A stretch of 54,025 nt of DNA, taken from positions 1,771 through 55,795 of the forward strand of contig JAAPAO010000190.1 of the NCBI GenBank assembly GCA_013115145.1, read 5' to 3'. This document shows positions 22,456 to 33,084 of the stretch, piece after piece. The notes below the pieces were generated by a model that saw only the letters and a list, made by a program, of their open reading frames with translations, searched no databases and was not told the DNA's origin. Source of the stretch: Perkinsus chesapeaki (lineage: Eukaryota; Perkinsozoa; Perkinsida; Perkinsidae). Both the position numbers and the translations under genes were made by a program. Position 1 is the first letter of the stretch, and each line of letters begins with the position of its first letter.

Positions 22456-22653
22456 GGGAGCTGTAGTTCAGAGCCTGTGGACGGTTGTGGAGAACACCGT
22501 GCTTACGAAGCCTTAGTCGAAATAGTCGGATGCGCTTCCGGCAATGAGTGCATGACAAGACTATTTATGATGTCTGTTGTTGTTACCTATTTGGCATTGC
22601 GTTGTAAGTCTAGGAAAGGCGTAGCATTAGTGCAGAAGGGGTGTATCTATCTC

Positions 22654-25327
22654 ATGGTTACCCCTCGAACGTCGTTACTCCTCCTTCGAGGGCCCGCTCT
22701 GAAGGACTCCCGAGGAGCACGTGCCTTCACCTCCGGGTTGAGTAGTGGTATGCTCGCCTATACCCCTCCCCCAGAAATCCCCGCTAAGGAGCCTGTTAAG
22801 CAACAGCCTGAGGGAGGCCTTCGTAACCTTATGGGGTTTGGATCGAATCATGCTGGGCCCGCACAGTGAGTAGAAGGGTATAGCTGCTCTGTAGGGAAAC
22901 GTTTCAGATCCACAAGCTTCGATCGGGTGAACTCCTTCCATCGATTCGGCCTCGATAAGGAGCTCCTTATTGGCCTCCACAGCACCGGGGCTGTCACACC
23001 GACAAGGACGCAGGTAGCCCTTAACTCAGGTGCAGAGGGATTGCTTTGCGTTACTTAGGAAGTCTGTATACCGGCCATGATGGAAGGTCAATCCCTCCTG
23101 TTGGTGGCGCAGACTGGCTCTGGCAAGACCATGGCCTATGTGCTTCCTCTTCTCCATCGCTTGTTGAGGTCGAATCCCGATAATTTATATCCGTTGGAGA
23201 ACAAACCACGCGCTATCATTATGGTGCCTACTCGAGAGCTTGCAATACAGGTAAAGAGCCTCCTAAACCGCCTGGGAGGATTTCACCGTTTATAGGTTAT
23301 AAAGGTAGTTAGGCAACTGACCACTCAAGGTTGTCGCCAAATTACTAGTACTGGCTTGGCAGCGGGACTTAGTTACGTGAAAGAAGCACGAGCTCTTAAT
23401 CAAGCCAGAGTGAACAAGTCTTCGGTGTAAGAGTCTTACTAGTTGTTTTTTTCAGGCGGATGTGGTGGTATGCACACCTGCGAGGTTGTTGTTGCATTTA
23501 ATGAAGGGGAACGTCAAGCTTGGCGAAGTTACCCATATTGTGGTAAGGTTGTGGTGTTACCTCCGCCGATGAGTGGAATTTTTCGTCTGACAGCGTGTCC
23601 GAGTGGTTAAGGAGGTGGACTAGAAATCCACTGGGCTCTGCCCGCGCAGGTTCGAATCCTGCCGCTGTCGATTTTCATCCATTTCAAATGCGCGTTTTCT
23701 TGTCCAGATCGATGAAGCCGATACGTTGTGCGACACCTTCTATGAGAAGGAAGTTGCTGATGTTCTCTCAAAGACGTTCAAGGCCCGGGGAGCTGCTCGC
23801 TCGGCACCGCTGGTAACACCATATTGCCGCACGAGTTTTCACTCGTACTCTGCAGGTGGCGTTCGTTGGCGCTACACGTACCGGCGCGGTGAGCAATTTC
23901 GTCAGAACATCCGTCCCTAGTCATATTGTCGTGAACCAAGTCGTAGCCCCTGATGCCCACATGACAGTGCCAGCCTTGGAACAAGTGACATTCCCTTCAC
24001 TGCACTCTATCGATTGAAGTCTGCAGGTGTTTGTCCCAATGGGTGGCCGAAAAAGATCGAACGCGTTGGTTGACATACTAGAAGAGCGGCAAGTTCGAGG
24101 ACAAAAAGTGATGATGCGTACGCTAGTGATGTTATATGTCCTTTTGTTGCAGACGCTCATCTTCACCAACACTGTATCGCGATGTAGAGGGGTGGCAAGA
24201 ATGCTCGAGACGGAAGGGTACAACGTCAGCTTGCTCCACGGAGAGATGGCATTTAAGAATCGAAGGAAGGAATTTGCCTCTTTCAAAGGCGCATCCAAAA
24301 CGGGCGCTCCAGCCAAAGAGATCATGGTCATCTTGACACGCTACATACCTTGCATTGTACTCAACAGGTGTGCACAAACCTTGCGAGCAGAGGCTTGGAC
24401 TTCGACGATGTCGGGCATGTCGTTATGTATGACTTTCCCTACACGCTCGCTGATTACATTCACCGAGTGGGCAGAACAGCGAGAGCAGGTTGGCTATCGA
24501 AGTAGGGTCGAAGAGGACGCGGCTGCTGTGCCAGGACGGGCGGGAAGGGTTACAACACTGTTCCGGAAAAAGGATCTCCCGGTTGTTCGGAAGATCCAGG
24601 AGGCCAGTCGAGCCTCGAGACCTCTAGACGTCCGCTTTGCCTCGAAGAGCATAAAGAAAATATTGAAGCTGGAAAAGCTGAAACAGGATTTGGAGGTGAG
24701 GAAGCTTATCATGGATCCAGATGGGCATCTGTGGTTCTCAGACAAAGAAAGTGAAACTGAAGAAGAAGAGTGCGTACGACTGGTATTTGGCGCGTCGAAA
24801 GAAGATGGGCCTGCCGCCGAGAGATAACCTCTGTGGGCCGGCTAAGCGGGCAGTTATACAGGAATGGCGGAAACGATATCGAATGGATAAGAAGGTTACA
24901 CTGCCTGTACTCGGATTGGACCACTTGCCGTGTCCTTCAGTTGGTCGAGCTTGTTAGCAGAGGTCGTTTGAAGAAGGGAGAAGTCCTACCAACCATGCCC
25001 AACCAGAACGTCACTCGTAGCGACTCTCAGGTGAGAGATCAATCTGGACCAGTAAAGTTAGCACCTATTTGTTCAGGAGCAATCGGTTCTCAAGCGGGAC
25101 TCTGACACTGGCGCAATGCTCAGGGTCAATGTACGTCGCAGTGAAAGGCTACTGGCTAAAAAGGGCATTCTTAAAGAAAGAGACGACGACGATGGGCATG
25201 TTGAGATCAGGGATGTTCAACTTGGTAGGGCTTCGCCACTATAATGTACTTAGTTGCCGTATCAGGTGACAATATTATACTGCCGAAGAAGGAGCGAAGC
25301 AAGCGTGAAAATCGTATGGTGTTTTGA
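22654..25327 (+). CDS. DEAD-box RNA helicase, probably mitochondrial
   Basis: Fifteen exons: 22654-22865, 22908-23013, 23059-23250, 23296-23409, 23456-23542, 23708-23812, 23856-23984, 24027-24107, 24153-24326, 24368-24488, 24535-24695, 24742-24894, 24941-25030, 25077-25224, 25266-25327; 1,935 nt, 644 aa. All introns are GT-AG and 41-46 nt except the 165-nt intron holding a tRNA-Ser. Motifs in order: the Q-motif end [13 protein letters not shown] (about 122-129), [17 protein letters not shown] (about 239-242), GAT in place of [19 protein letters not shown] and [10 protein letters not shown] (about 431-440). A basic C-terminal extension follows ([20 protein letters not shown]). The N terminus ([13 protein letters not shown], then [10 protein letters not shown]) looks like a mitochondrial presequence, so a role in organellar RNA or ribosome maturation is inferred. 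The start at 22654 was chosen for that presequence; an upstream in-frame ATG exists at 22477. It converges on the PRPP synthetase gene. Confidence 0.9.
23589..23670 (+). tRNA. tRNA-Ser (anticodon AGA), nested in a helicase intron
   Basis: An 82-base class II tRNA. Acceptor GACAGCG pairs perfectly with CGCTGTC (23663-23669), with discriminator G. The anticodon stem GTGGA/TCCAC encloses CTAGAAA (anticodon AGA, reading UCU). The variable arm GGGCTCTGCCC and T arm GCAGG-TTCGAAT-CCTGC are intact. A-box and B-box promoters are internal. It lies on the same strand as the helicase gene, entirely inside intron 23543-23707. Confidence 0.95.
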
Positions 25328-25599
25328 TCATCCTCTGCATGCTTTCAATGTTTCTGCTAATCGTTTCTATAATCATTATTTGTCGCGTTGATTGTGGATG
25401 ATGACTGGAACACGAGCAATAATTAGAATTGAAACTACTCGATAGAAGTAGCGAGACGCACGTCACACAATGCTTGAATGAGTAGACGTCGTTGTCGTCA
25501 CCGTCGTATTGACGGCGGCGGCGGCGGCATCCTCAATCACATTATCCAACTTTCATTGCAATTCTATCAGCTGTTAACCACCATCAGGATTTGATAAAT
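25328..25599. other. Short convergent 3' spacer
   Basis: 272 bases separate the stops of the helicase (+) and PRPP synthetase (-) genes. It contains a (GGC)n run near 25512-25528 and no open frame of note. Both 3' ends must be processed within or across this spacer. Confidence 0.5.
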
Positions 25600-27393
25600 C
25601 TAGGCTTCTGGGGACATGCCGAAGAGGTCATGAAGACTCTCCTTCTGATGAATACGACGAATGGCATCCGCAATAAGGACAGCAATGGAGAGTTGGGTTA
25701 ACTGACAACATCAGCATCATCATCATAACCAACTGCATAGCGGCAATGCTACCTTAGGGCATTCTTTGCCATCTTCAGGGTTATGTTGAATGCTATCTGT
25801 AACAATGACCTCTTCCAAAGGTGATGCCTGTATACGTGCCTAACAGTAATAAGGGTTATTCTGCTAATAACAGGAGGCTGCCAATTCCCACCTTGGCTGG
25901 GCCGCTGAGAAGGCCGTGTGTGGCGAATGCGAAGACACGCAATGCGCCGTGCTTCTTGAGCTCCCTGGCGGCTTCACAGAGAGTGCCGGCGGTATCGATC
26001 ATATCGTCAACAATAATGCAATCGCTGCCAGCTACTTGGCCAACCAGATCCATGCGAGCAACCTTCGAATAGTAGGATGCTGCGAATACAGACGGGGCAG
26101 TTTGCTTACCTGATTGGGACGATCTCGCTGCTTGATGAGCATGGCTATGGCAACATCCTCGACACCATGGTTAATAAGACCCTCTTGGAACTTACGAGCG
26201 CGATATACACCACCTAACAGAAAGGAGAATCCTATACGGAAGGCCCACATTTCACCGTACCGGCATCGGGGGAGACGACTACGGGCTTGACGAGAGGCTT
26301 GGTGAGGAAGTACTCCAGACCGATGACTTGTGCCTCGAGGTTGTCAACAGGCACGCGGGGACCGAAGAATCCCTGATTAATGTACACAGGGTCTTTATAG
26401 GAAGTGGCTCACCTGAATCTGACCACAATGTAAATCAACAGCAACGACTCTGTCCACACCCATGGTTTCAAGAAGCCTAAGGTGCAGTACAAATACGATT
26501 CGATGAAAGTGTGGTATGGCTTTACCTGGCGACATCAGCGGCTGAGATGGGCACACGACTGCTCATTTTGCGGTCTTGTCTAGCATAACCGTAGTAAGGC
26601 ACGACAGCGGTGATTCTCTTGGCTGAGGCCTGATCACGATCAGCATTAACAGCGATGGTGATGAGCGAGGAAGCGTTACTCTCCGACAGGTTGAGATCAT
26701 CAAGAGGAGCTCCATAAGATTCTCATTAACCGGCGGAGAGGTCGGCTGGACGATATAAACATCCTTTCCTCTGATACTCTCCTGGATCCTTAGGCTGACC
26801 TCACCATCGGCAAAGCGACCAAGTGCAACCTTTCCGAGGTGAGTACCAAGATGCTCACAAATGCTCTCGGCGAGCTTCCTGTTAGCACTACCTACAAGGA
26901 TCGCCCATACCCTCCCGAGGACATCCCAACTAGTACCAGCGAAAACTGTGATCTCTTCGTGATGGGGCTCACCGTCATGAGGCTTCTGTACTGGCTTGTT
27001 CTCCTTACTGCGATACCTGATCATACCGCTCCTTCCACATCGATGCTAACATTGGATGTACATGGGGTCCTCCTTGGATACAGTGGTTTCACATTGCGCT
27101 ACATGACTTCCGAAGGTGTAATTCAAAGCCAGGCCACCAGCAAAGAGAGCAGCACTGCCAGCAGCTATCATCTGATCATCACCACATCACACAGTGATGA
27201 CATCCCAGCCATCTCATTTTACAGCAAGTCTGTTCCTATTGTCCTCAGCAGCCTGTCTCCACCCAAATCGAGATGCTATCGAAGCTGTAGGGGAAGCAGC
27301 TCTGGTCGAGAAAGCTCTAGCTGCTGCTGGCGCCGCGGCCACTAATGGCGAGGCAACCGCTGCCAGTCTGAGTCCGCTTTGACAGGCTAACAT
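25600..27393 (-). CDS. Ribose-phosphate pyrophosphokinase (PRPP synthetase), mitochondrial-type N terminus
   Basis: Makes phosphoribosyl pyrophosphate from ribose 5-phosphate and ATP for nucleotide, His and Trp synthesis. Eleven exons on the minus strand: 27393-27223, 27171-27062, 27016-26937, 26891-26680, 26629-26526, 26476-26413, 26372-26261, 26213-26110, 26062-25892, 25839-25753, 25701-25600; 1,317 nt, 438 aa; introns 40-52 nt. The catalytic part starts near residue 100 and shows [57 protein letters not shown] and the PRPP-binding loop DDMIDTAGT (about 338-346). These fit bacterial/organellar class I enzymes. Ahead lies an extension of about 95 residues: an Ala/Arg-rich presequence ([20 protein letters not shown]) and a hydrophobic stretch ([16 protein letters not shown]). 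Together they suggest mitochondrial import, possibly with a membrane anchor. It diverges from the His-rich gene at 27916. Confidence 0.92.
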
Positions 27394-27915
27394 TTGTGTT
27401 ATTGAAGTTCCACCGGAAGTTGATTAAACAACAGTATAACACTCCTAAAGGAATGGGTTCTTATTTCGTGTATCCAATAGTAGTGGCGCCTACTACCACA
27501 ATTCTGCTAATCTCAATTATATTCGACGAAGTCGCGCTCGCCATTCAAATCGATTACTCTTTTTCTGAGCATCATCTTCCAGCTAAAGGCCGCAGGGGAC
27601 GATATATAGAACGAGCATTTCATACCACAAAATTGGTCTCACCGTAGATGTCCAAATGTTGAATGCTCCAAATAATGCGTTATAAATGACATTATGATAG
27701 CCGTTATACAGTATTATATGGCAGCTATTAACGGAGTGTGATAACTAATAATAACGCTTATAAAGGCTGATAAGCAAGGGCAAGTCATTTTCGTTACTTA
27801 TCTTTATTAAGCTGACATCATATCTCTATGATGAGCCCTATGAAAGGTGCTTCTAAACCCCACAAGTGAATGTGGAGACTATATACGTTTATTAATTAGG
27901 ACACGTTGTTATATT
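27394..27915. promoter_or_regulatory. AT-rich divergent intergenic region
   Basis: 522 bases between the divergent PRPP synthetase and His/Glu-rich genes. AT-rich from about 27640, with repeated TTATA/TATAA words, so it plausibly holds both promoters. No gene seen. Confidence 0.35.
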
Positions 27916-28677
27916 ATGTCTTATTACCACGAGCCTGGTAGTCCCTACCCAGAGCAGGAGCTCCTCGACTCTATAGGCCACCATGAAGGGCACGAACAAC
28001 ATTCCAACCCGATCCACAAGGATCTAGAAGAGGACGCGTTCGACATGCTCCGTCGTATCCTATTTCCTGAATCGCACGAGGAACATCCAGGCGAGCACGC
28101 TACTGAGCACCTCGGTGAGCTGCTTAAGCTTCTGGAGGAACTTGGTCACAGTGAGGAGTTCTTGGATGTCCTCAAGGAAGTCGAATTTTACCATCCGGGG
28201 TTCCTGGAAAAGTTGCGACATGGTCACGCGCACGAATATGTGGAGGGTCTCTTCAGACGGCACACAGAAGAATCATTCGATCCAAAAGAATGGGAATTTG
28301 ATCATAGTCATCCCTATGGCCATCAGCGCGGAGGAGGCCGTAACGATCAGCTTAGAGACGGTGTCGTTGATCAGTTCCACGAGAAATACCAAAGCGAAAA
28401 TTACCGCGGCAGTGATCCGTTTCGTGATGAACATAATTGGGAAGGCCATCACGATCCCTACCATGACGAACATACCCGACAAGATTACTCGCGGAAAGTA
28501 CCGGAGCCAAAGTCCACATCAAGACAATCACATACAGATGATGAACGCGGTAAAAGAGGTCCGAGCGGACAAGGAGAGCCGGTGAAAGAAGACAGCTGGG
28601 GTGGGAAGAATTGGGAACATGAAAGAATGAACGAGCATCCTTGGAGCGATCCACATGGTGAGAGCTTTGTTGGGTAA
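27916..28677 (+). CDS. His/Glu/Asp-rich low-complexity protein
   Basis: A single-exon frame of 253 residues starting at MSYYHEPGSPYPEQ. A GTG-initiated upstream extension was discarded because the ATG at 27916 begins the characteristic composition. Residues 1-110 contain helical Glu/Leu segments (LGELLKLLEELGHSEEFLDV) spaced with His; the rest is disordered and rich in His, Asp, Arg and Gly. No signal peptide or membrane segment is present. High His and acidic content could bind metal, which is inference only. Its stop is 43 bases ahead of the next gene's ATG on the same strand. Confidence 0.6.
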   Translation: MSYYHEPGSPYPEQELLDSIGHHEGHEQHSNPIHKDLEEDAFDMLRRILFPESHEEHPGEHATEHLGELLKLLEELGHSEEFLDVLKEVEFYHPGFLEKLRHGHAHEYVEGLFRRHTEESFDPKEWEFDHSHPYGHQRGGGRNDQLRDGVVDQFHEKYQSENYRGSDPFRDEHNWEGHHDPYHDEHTRQDYSRKVPEPKSTSRQSHTDDERGKRGPSGQGEPVKEDSWGGKNWEHERMNEHPWSDPHGESFVG

Positions 28678-28720
28678 CTCCTCTCGTCGCTGTAAACGTT
28701 AGCTGAACAACGGCTGTTAT

Positions 28721-29306
28721 ATGCCTGCCTCGGTCGATCATGATGCATTGTGGGTTCAATTGAGCTCGATAAAACCTCCCTCAGATCATCAACAGCCATG
28801 GATGGCAGCAAGAGCCGGACAGGAGCACGTGAGGAATGTCCCCGAGGCCTCTCGATCTGTTGGAGTGGTTGAAGATGAGGACGATGATCAAGAGCAAGGC
28901 CGCCCTTCTAGCCAGTACAATGATAGACCTCGCTCTACATGGGTATTACAGCACAGCAAGTTGGCGAACGATGGTGCTCTTGTCATTTTCAGAATGCGGC
29001 TTTGCCTCCGGCGCCCCCTACCGCAGTGCGTGCTCGGCAGGCTTCGGCGGGCGACATTATCTATCCTGGGAACCCTGTCATCATCGAGAACGGAGCAACA
29101 CTGAAGCAGTCTACCGTTATTATTTTCATAGGAATTGTACGCTGCCGCAACACTGCACTACAAGCTTCATTATTTCCACTTTTCAGGTATTTGCCATCAT
29201 AGCCTTAGTGCGAAAAGTAAGCTCTTGCGTGGGTAAAAAGCACTTGAGTTTTGAGCGTTTCAGTGCCGCGCTGCCGTTACTGCTGAGGAGAAGAGTTCTC
29301 CGTTGA
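28721..29306 (+). CDS. Small single-pass membrane protein
   Basis: Three exons (28721-28942, 28993-29136, 29187-29306) with two 50-nt GT-AG introns give 161 residues. The first half is polar with an acidic run (EDEDDDQEQG). Around residue 112 a transmembrane segment (STVIIFIGIVFAIIALV) is assembled across the second intron, which supports the splice model. The short tail is basic (KKHLSFERF, LLLRRRVLR). There is no N-terminal signal peptide, so it may be a signal-anchored type II or tail-region anchored protein. No family recognised. Spacing of only 43 bases from the upstream stop suggests very compact intergenic processing. Confidence 0.55.
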
Positions 29307-29985
29307 GCAGAGTATAAGGATAAAATACCTTTGTTGCATGCCCACCATCCGTGTCCCCATTGTTGTACTTGTTTATGTCATTCTGTTATCACAAAGTTGT
29401 GATCAGTTATGAGTCAATGCTTTTGGATACAACCATGTTCCTCCTTATATCAATGTAGTGTACCGATCTTGCAGTGCTTCTTCGGAGCAAATATCGATTA
29501 CACTCGCAATGGGAGTCGGGATCATTTCAGCTGTTAACACAGAGTCAACCGTTCCAGATTTGACGAATCATTGAACTTCATGAGTTAGCGCTTTTGACCA
29601 CCTCTAGTCGTCCCGCTCCAACAGATCGCTTCGGCTCTCAGAACTGATGATGCATAAGCTCTACTCCAAGTAGTTTCAGCTACGGTATGTCGCATGTGAT
29701 AAGAGCCCACAAAGAATATATGGTCAAGGCTATCTGCCGTAATCTGGCAACCATCTTTCCCCCACCATTACGATAGCAATACTAGAACAAAACATATTGC
29801 TTGAGGGATCATAGTTTAAATGATGATGTGGAACCTCGTGATCGTGTGACAAGGTGAAATAGCTCTTACGATGCACCATTCGGAAATCATAGCGAACTAC
29901 GACCTTCTTTGGCTAAGTGGTGCCAGAAATAAACGGCTCTGCCTGGCGAGGCAATTAACACGTCTGTGCTCAGCTCTAGGGCTTC
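29307..29985. other. Gene-free spacer
   Basis: 679 bases between the convergent membrane-protein (+) and secreted-protein (-) genes. No open frame with coding character, tRNA or repeat is visible. Confidence 0.4.
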
Positions 29986-30408
29986 TTACACGTTGAATGG
30001 CAGCAGAGCCGCCTGATGAGAATAGTATATGTCCTCGCCATTACTAAAAACTATAGCTAGTGCTGAACCCTCCGTAGCACAGTCCAGTTTGACAATCGTC
30101 TTATCATTAAAATATTTCGGGAACTCGGTCTTCAGCGCTTCAATATCCTTCTTGTTCAGGCTCGGGAAGATTGCATCGCCAGTAGCACTCATAGTGTAAG
30201 TAGCTCTTATATCCGGGCCCGGGGTGATGAAGAGGATCCTGGAGCCACTTAGGATGCTAATCTCCTTTATTGGGATGTGAGGATGTTTTCCAACGATATC
30301 ATATTTCCCAATAGGCAATGGGCCAGATAGAATATTGGGGAGCATATCAGGTGGTGTCATCTCTGCTACTGCCATTAAGACACAAGACAGCACGGTGAGT
30401 GGGATCAT
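29986..30408 (-). CDS. Small secreted protein, copy A of a two-member family
   Basis: Single exon, 140 residues. The start at 30408 is chosen for its signal peptide (MIPLTVLSCVLMAVAE). The mature part reads GKYDIVGKHPHIPIKEI, DAIFPSLNKKDIEALK, DCATEGSALAIVFSNGEDIY and ends YYSHQAALLPFNV. It matches the gene at 32680-33084 along its whole length: PIKEI, T-TM, D-AI-P, ATEG, NG and YYSH are shared, with a similar signal peptide. The mature part has only one cysteine (in DCATEG), so it is not a disulfide-rich effector. No known domain recognised. Confidence 0.7.
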   Translation of the reverse strand: MIPLTVLSCVLMAVAEMTPPDMLPNILSGPLPIGKYDIVGKHPHIPIKEISILSGSRILFITPGPDIRATYTMSATGDAIFPSLNKKDIEALKTEFPKYFNDKTIVKLDCATEGSALAIVFSNGEDIYYSHQAALLPFNV

Positions 30409-32679
30409 GATGCTGTGAAAAGATGGACTTCTGATACTGAATATCGAAATCAACAAACCCGACGATTCCTCAGTCACGAGTACGTCTGTTATTCAACTCA
30501 ACTCAGAGCTGACACATTGTCTTAGTCATACAGGGAGATACTGCACTATCTGTGGAACTCGCTGAGTGAATGATGCAAGTTGTTGAATTGGGGAGAATGC
30601 CTCGCCTGATGAGATCAAGTTGATATGTCACGAACAACTTCTTTCTGGCTACGACCACTTCTTCTGATATTCAACTGACAACTTCCTTCTAGCAGCTAGT
30701 TCGCCGACGAATAGTCGAACTTTTATTGCCTATCAGGATGATCCTCGATTCTAATATGAATTATCTCGGATAGGTATTGTGCCGGCGCACAATGCGCGCC
30801 ATAAATATTTTACGACGGCGCCGAGAGGCGCCCTCCAATATATATTATTTGTAGATTCTCAGATATCTGGATTGGTGCGATATTGTAGCGATGGAGTGAG
30901 GAAAATACTATTACTTGACTCTCTGAGGCGGACTTTCTTTTTTTCTGGTGAAAGCCCTTGTAGATTGAGCCCTTCTGTTACATTATTTGTTGATGTCATA
31001 AGTGATATGAGCATGCGGGGGAGTTGGTCCGCATGCAGGCGATAGGCGGCATGATCGCTTATCAATTAGGAAAGCTTCAGACCAACTGAGTTATATCTTT
31101 AAGTTGTCCCCACTCGGGTATAAGTGTCGAGTTGACGAACAGGAGTTCCAACTGAGGAACATCCCTTCCTATCAGGATATGTGCGTGCGTGCCAATCAAT
31201 AATATCGATCGGGCGCAGAACGGCAGATGTCGATCAAATGACTACTCCATTGCATGCCTCTCCTCCAATATAGATTTTTGTCTCTTGTGGGCTGAAATCT
31301 CCGCTTAAGCGTCATCATGGGCATGGAATAGTTACATGTCTCGACTGCGGGCAGTAGCCTCGTGGCCAGACACACCAGCTTCGGTCACCCAAAGTTTGGT
31401 GACCTTTACACTTGTCTGCCGTACAATAATGACAGTATACCATGGGAACCAGCCACGTGGTTTTGCTGATACAACAGAACACGGGCACCAATGCGGGTTA
31501 TTGCTCCGGAGCTCCCATCGGAGTTCTACTTGATGCAACACTGTATCATGAATTCCGCGTCTTCCTATTTCAGGTGTCCGAAAGGTTAGACGGCTTAGAA
31601 GCCTGTCTTATTCCCTCACGAGTATAGAAAGAATGAGGAAAGTATGCAGATTTGTCTTATGATTGATCTGGTATGAGACTACCATTATTTCTGATTATTT
31701 ATGAGAGTACTATTATCTCTGATTGTCTATGAGAGTACCATTATTTCTGATTATCTATTATAGTACCATTATTTCTGATTGTCTATGAGGATACCATTAT
31801 TTCTGATTATCTATTATAGTACCATTATTTCTGATTATTTATGAGAGTACTATTATCTCTGATTATCTATGAGGATACCATTATTTCTGTATCATTACTT
31901 TTCTCTCGTATTTCCTGTACTGCGACTACTATACAGTCAATATTTCCTTTTTGGGCTTGTAATATGCCTAATGGTACACCAAGTCTCTCGTTATTCTAAA
32001 CTAGTGTACACACTGAAGATGAGAGTTCTTTAATTAGCAGACTTCCATAGTGTCACTGTTCTTGCATACACGCTATTTATGGCATGCTGTTCTGGGCTTG
32101 CTATACTTGTTCATTCACTCTATCGTTACGATGTCGTCATCACTTATTAGTCATTGCTTTCGGCTACGGCATACTCCTCCTTATACTACTCTAGTTGATT
32201 CCGAGATGGGCCCAGAACCCCTACAGGGGAGATCTTCTGCAAGTGAGTGGTGTAGGCTACTGAGCCTCTGATGGCGCTCCCCCAAGAGGATGGACGTATC
32301 GCAGTTGGGACGTGCGGCGTCGAACTTATATGTTTGAAGCGCCAGCTTCGTACCATCTTGACTGTTCCGAGCTTCCTCCCTTTTATGGAAGATTCTGCGG
32401 ATTGACACTGGGTATACTCAAGAAAAAAGACCTCTATGCGCATCCGAGGGACACAGTTTCTGATAGTAGTGGCATAGCAAACCTCGGGAAAGCGTGACTA
32501 CATAAATGAGACCTGAATCAAGAAATAAAATGACGACTTGCCGTCCACCATTCCGAAGTCATTAAGACTTCCAATGTTGGAGTGGGATTCAGAAAGCAAG
32601 TTCTGCATACCAATAAATAAGCAAGACGCCGTGTGTCTTGCACACCATGTTTCCTGAACCTCCAGGGCCAGGTCAAAAC
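30409..32679. other. Gene-poor spacer between the secreted paralogues
   Basis: Apart from the 28-nt repeat array I find no gene I can support. Short frames near 31336-31627 and 32050-32271 lack motifs and splice context. The spacer could contain decayed members of the secreted family, but I could not see their signature (PIKEI, ATEG, YYSH) here. Confidence 0.4.
31675..31889. repeat. 28-nt minisatellite, about 7.7 copies
   Basis: Units of exactly 28 bases run head to tail from 31675. The core is TACCATTATTTCTGATTATC, then TATGAGAG or TATTATAG variants. Variant units alternate (for example copies 3/5 and 4/6 pair up), which suggests expansion in blocks of two. It is AT-rich and lies between the two secreted-protein paralogues. 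Confidence 0.9.
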
Positions 32680-33084
32680 TCATGGTGAACTACTTGAGTG
32701 AGAATAGTATACCTCCTTTCCATTCGTATAGCGAATAGCAATTGCATGGCCTTCGGTGGCACGATCCAACCCCACGAGGGTAGCGCGATTGATGTACTCT
32801 GAGAACTTCGACATCAACTTCTGGATTTGCTGGGCGGTCCACTTCGGCAAGATTGCCATGTCATCTGGAGTCATAGTGAAATCGGTCCAATACTCATCCA
32901 AAATGGTGGTGAGGAGGAGCCTGTTTTTAGCCAGGATGTGGATTTCCTTTATAGGAACAAAAGGAAAGTCGCCAGTGACGGTGTAGCTACCAAGAGCCGG
33001 CGGACCAAGTGCAATATTAGCTTCCGTATCGGTTGCTCCGACCATTAGGGTACATAACAGCACGGTGAGTTGCGCCATGATCAT
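32680..33084 (-). CDS. Small secreted protein, copy B of a two-member family
   Basis: Single exon, 134 residues, signal peptide MIMAQLTVLLCTLMVGA. The mature part reads GSYTVTGDFPFVPIKEIHIL, MAILPKWTAQQIQKLMSKF, DRATEGHAIAIRYTNGKEVY and YYSHSSSSP at the C terminus. It is the paralogue of the gene at 29986-30408, in the same orientation, about 2.3 kb apart. Conserved positions cover the whole mature chain, while most other residues have changed, so the duplication is not recent or has diverged fast. The mature part is cysteine-free and no domain is recognised. Confidence 0.7.
   Translation of the reverse strand: MIMAQLTVLLCTLMVGATDTEANIALGPPALGSYTVTGDFPFVPIKEIHILAKNRLLLTTILDEYWTDFTMTPDDMAILPKWTAQQIQKLMSKFSEYINRATLVGLDRATEGHAIAIRYTNGKEVYYSHSSSSP

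Noticed and set aside
26839-27382. Plus-strand frames over the PRPP synthetase gene
   Set aside because: The minus strand gives a full enzyme with all motifs through 11 exons; the plus frames are shadows.
27847-27915. N-terminal extension of the His/Glu-rich protein
   Set aside because: It begins at GTG and its composition is unlike the rest; the ATG at 27916 is preferred.
31336-31627. Short overlapping frames on both strands
   Set aside because: No motif, signal peptide or splice chain distinguishes either strand.
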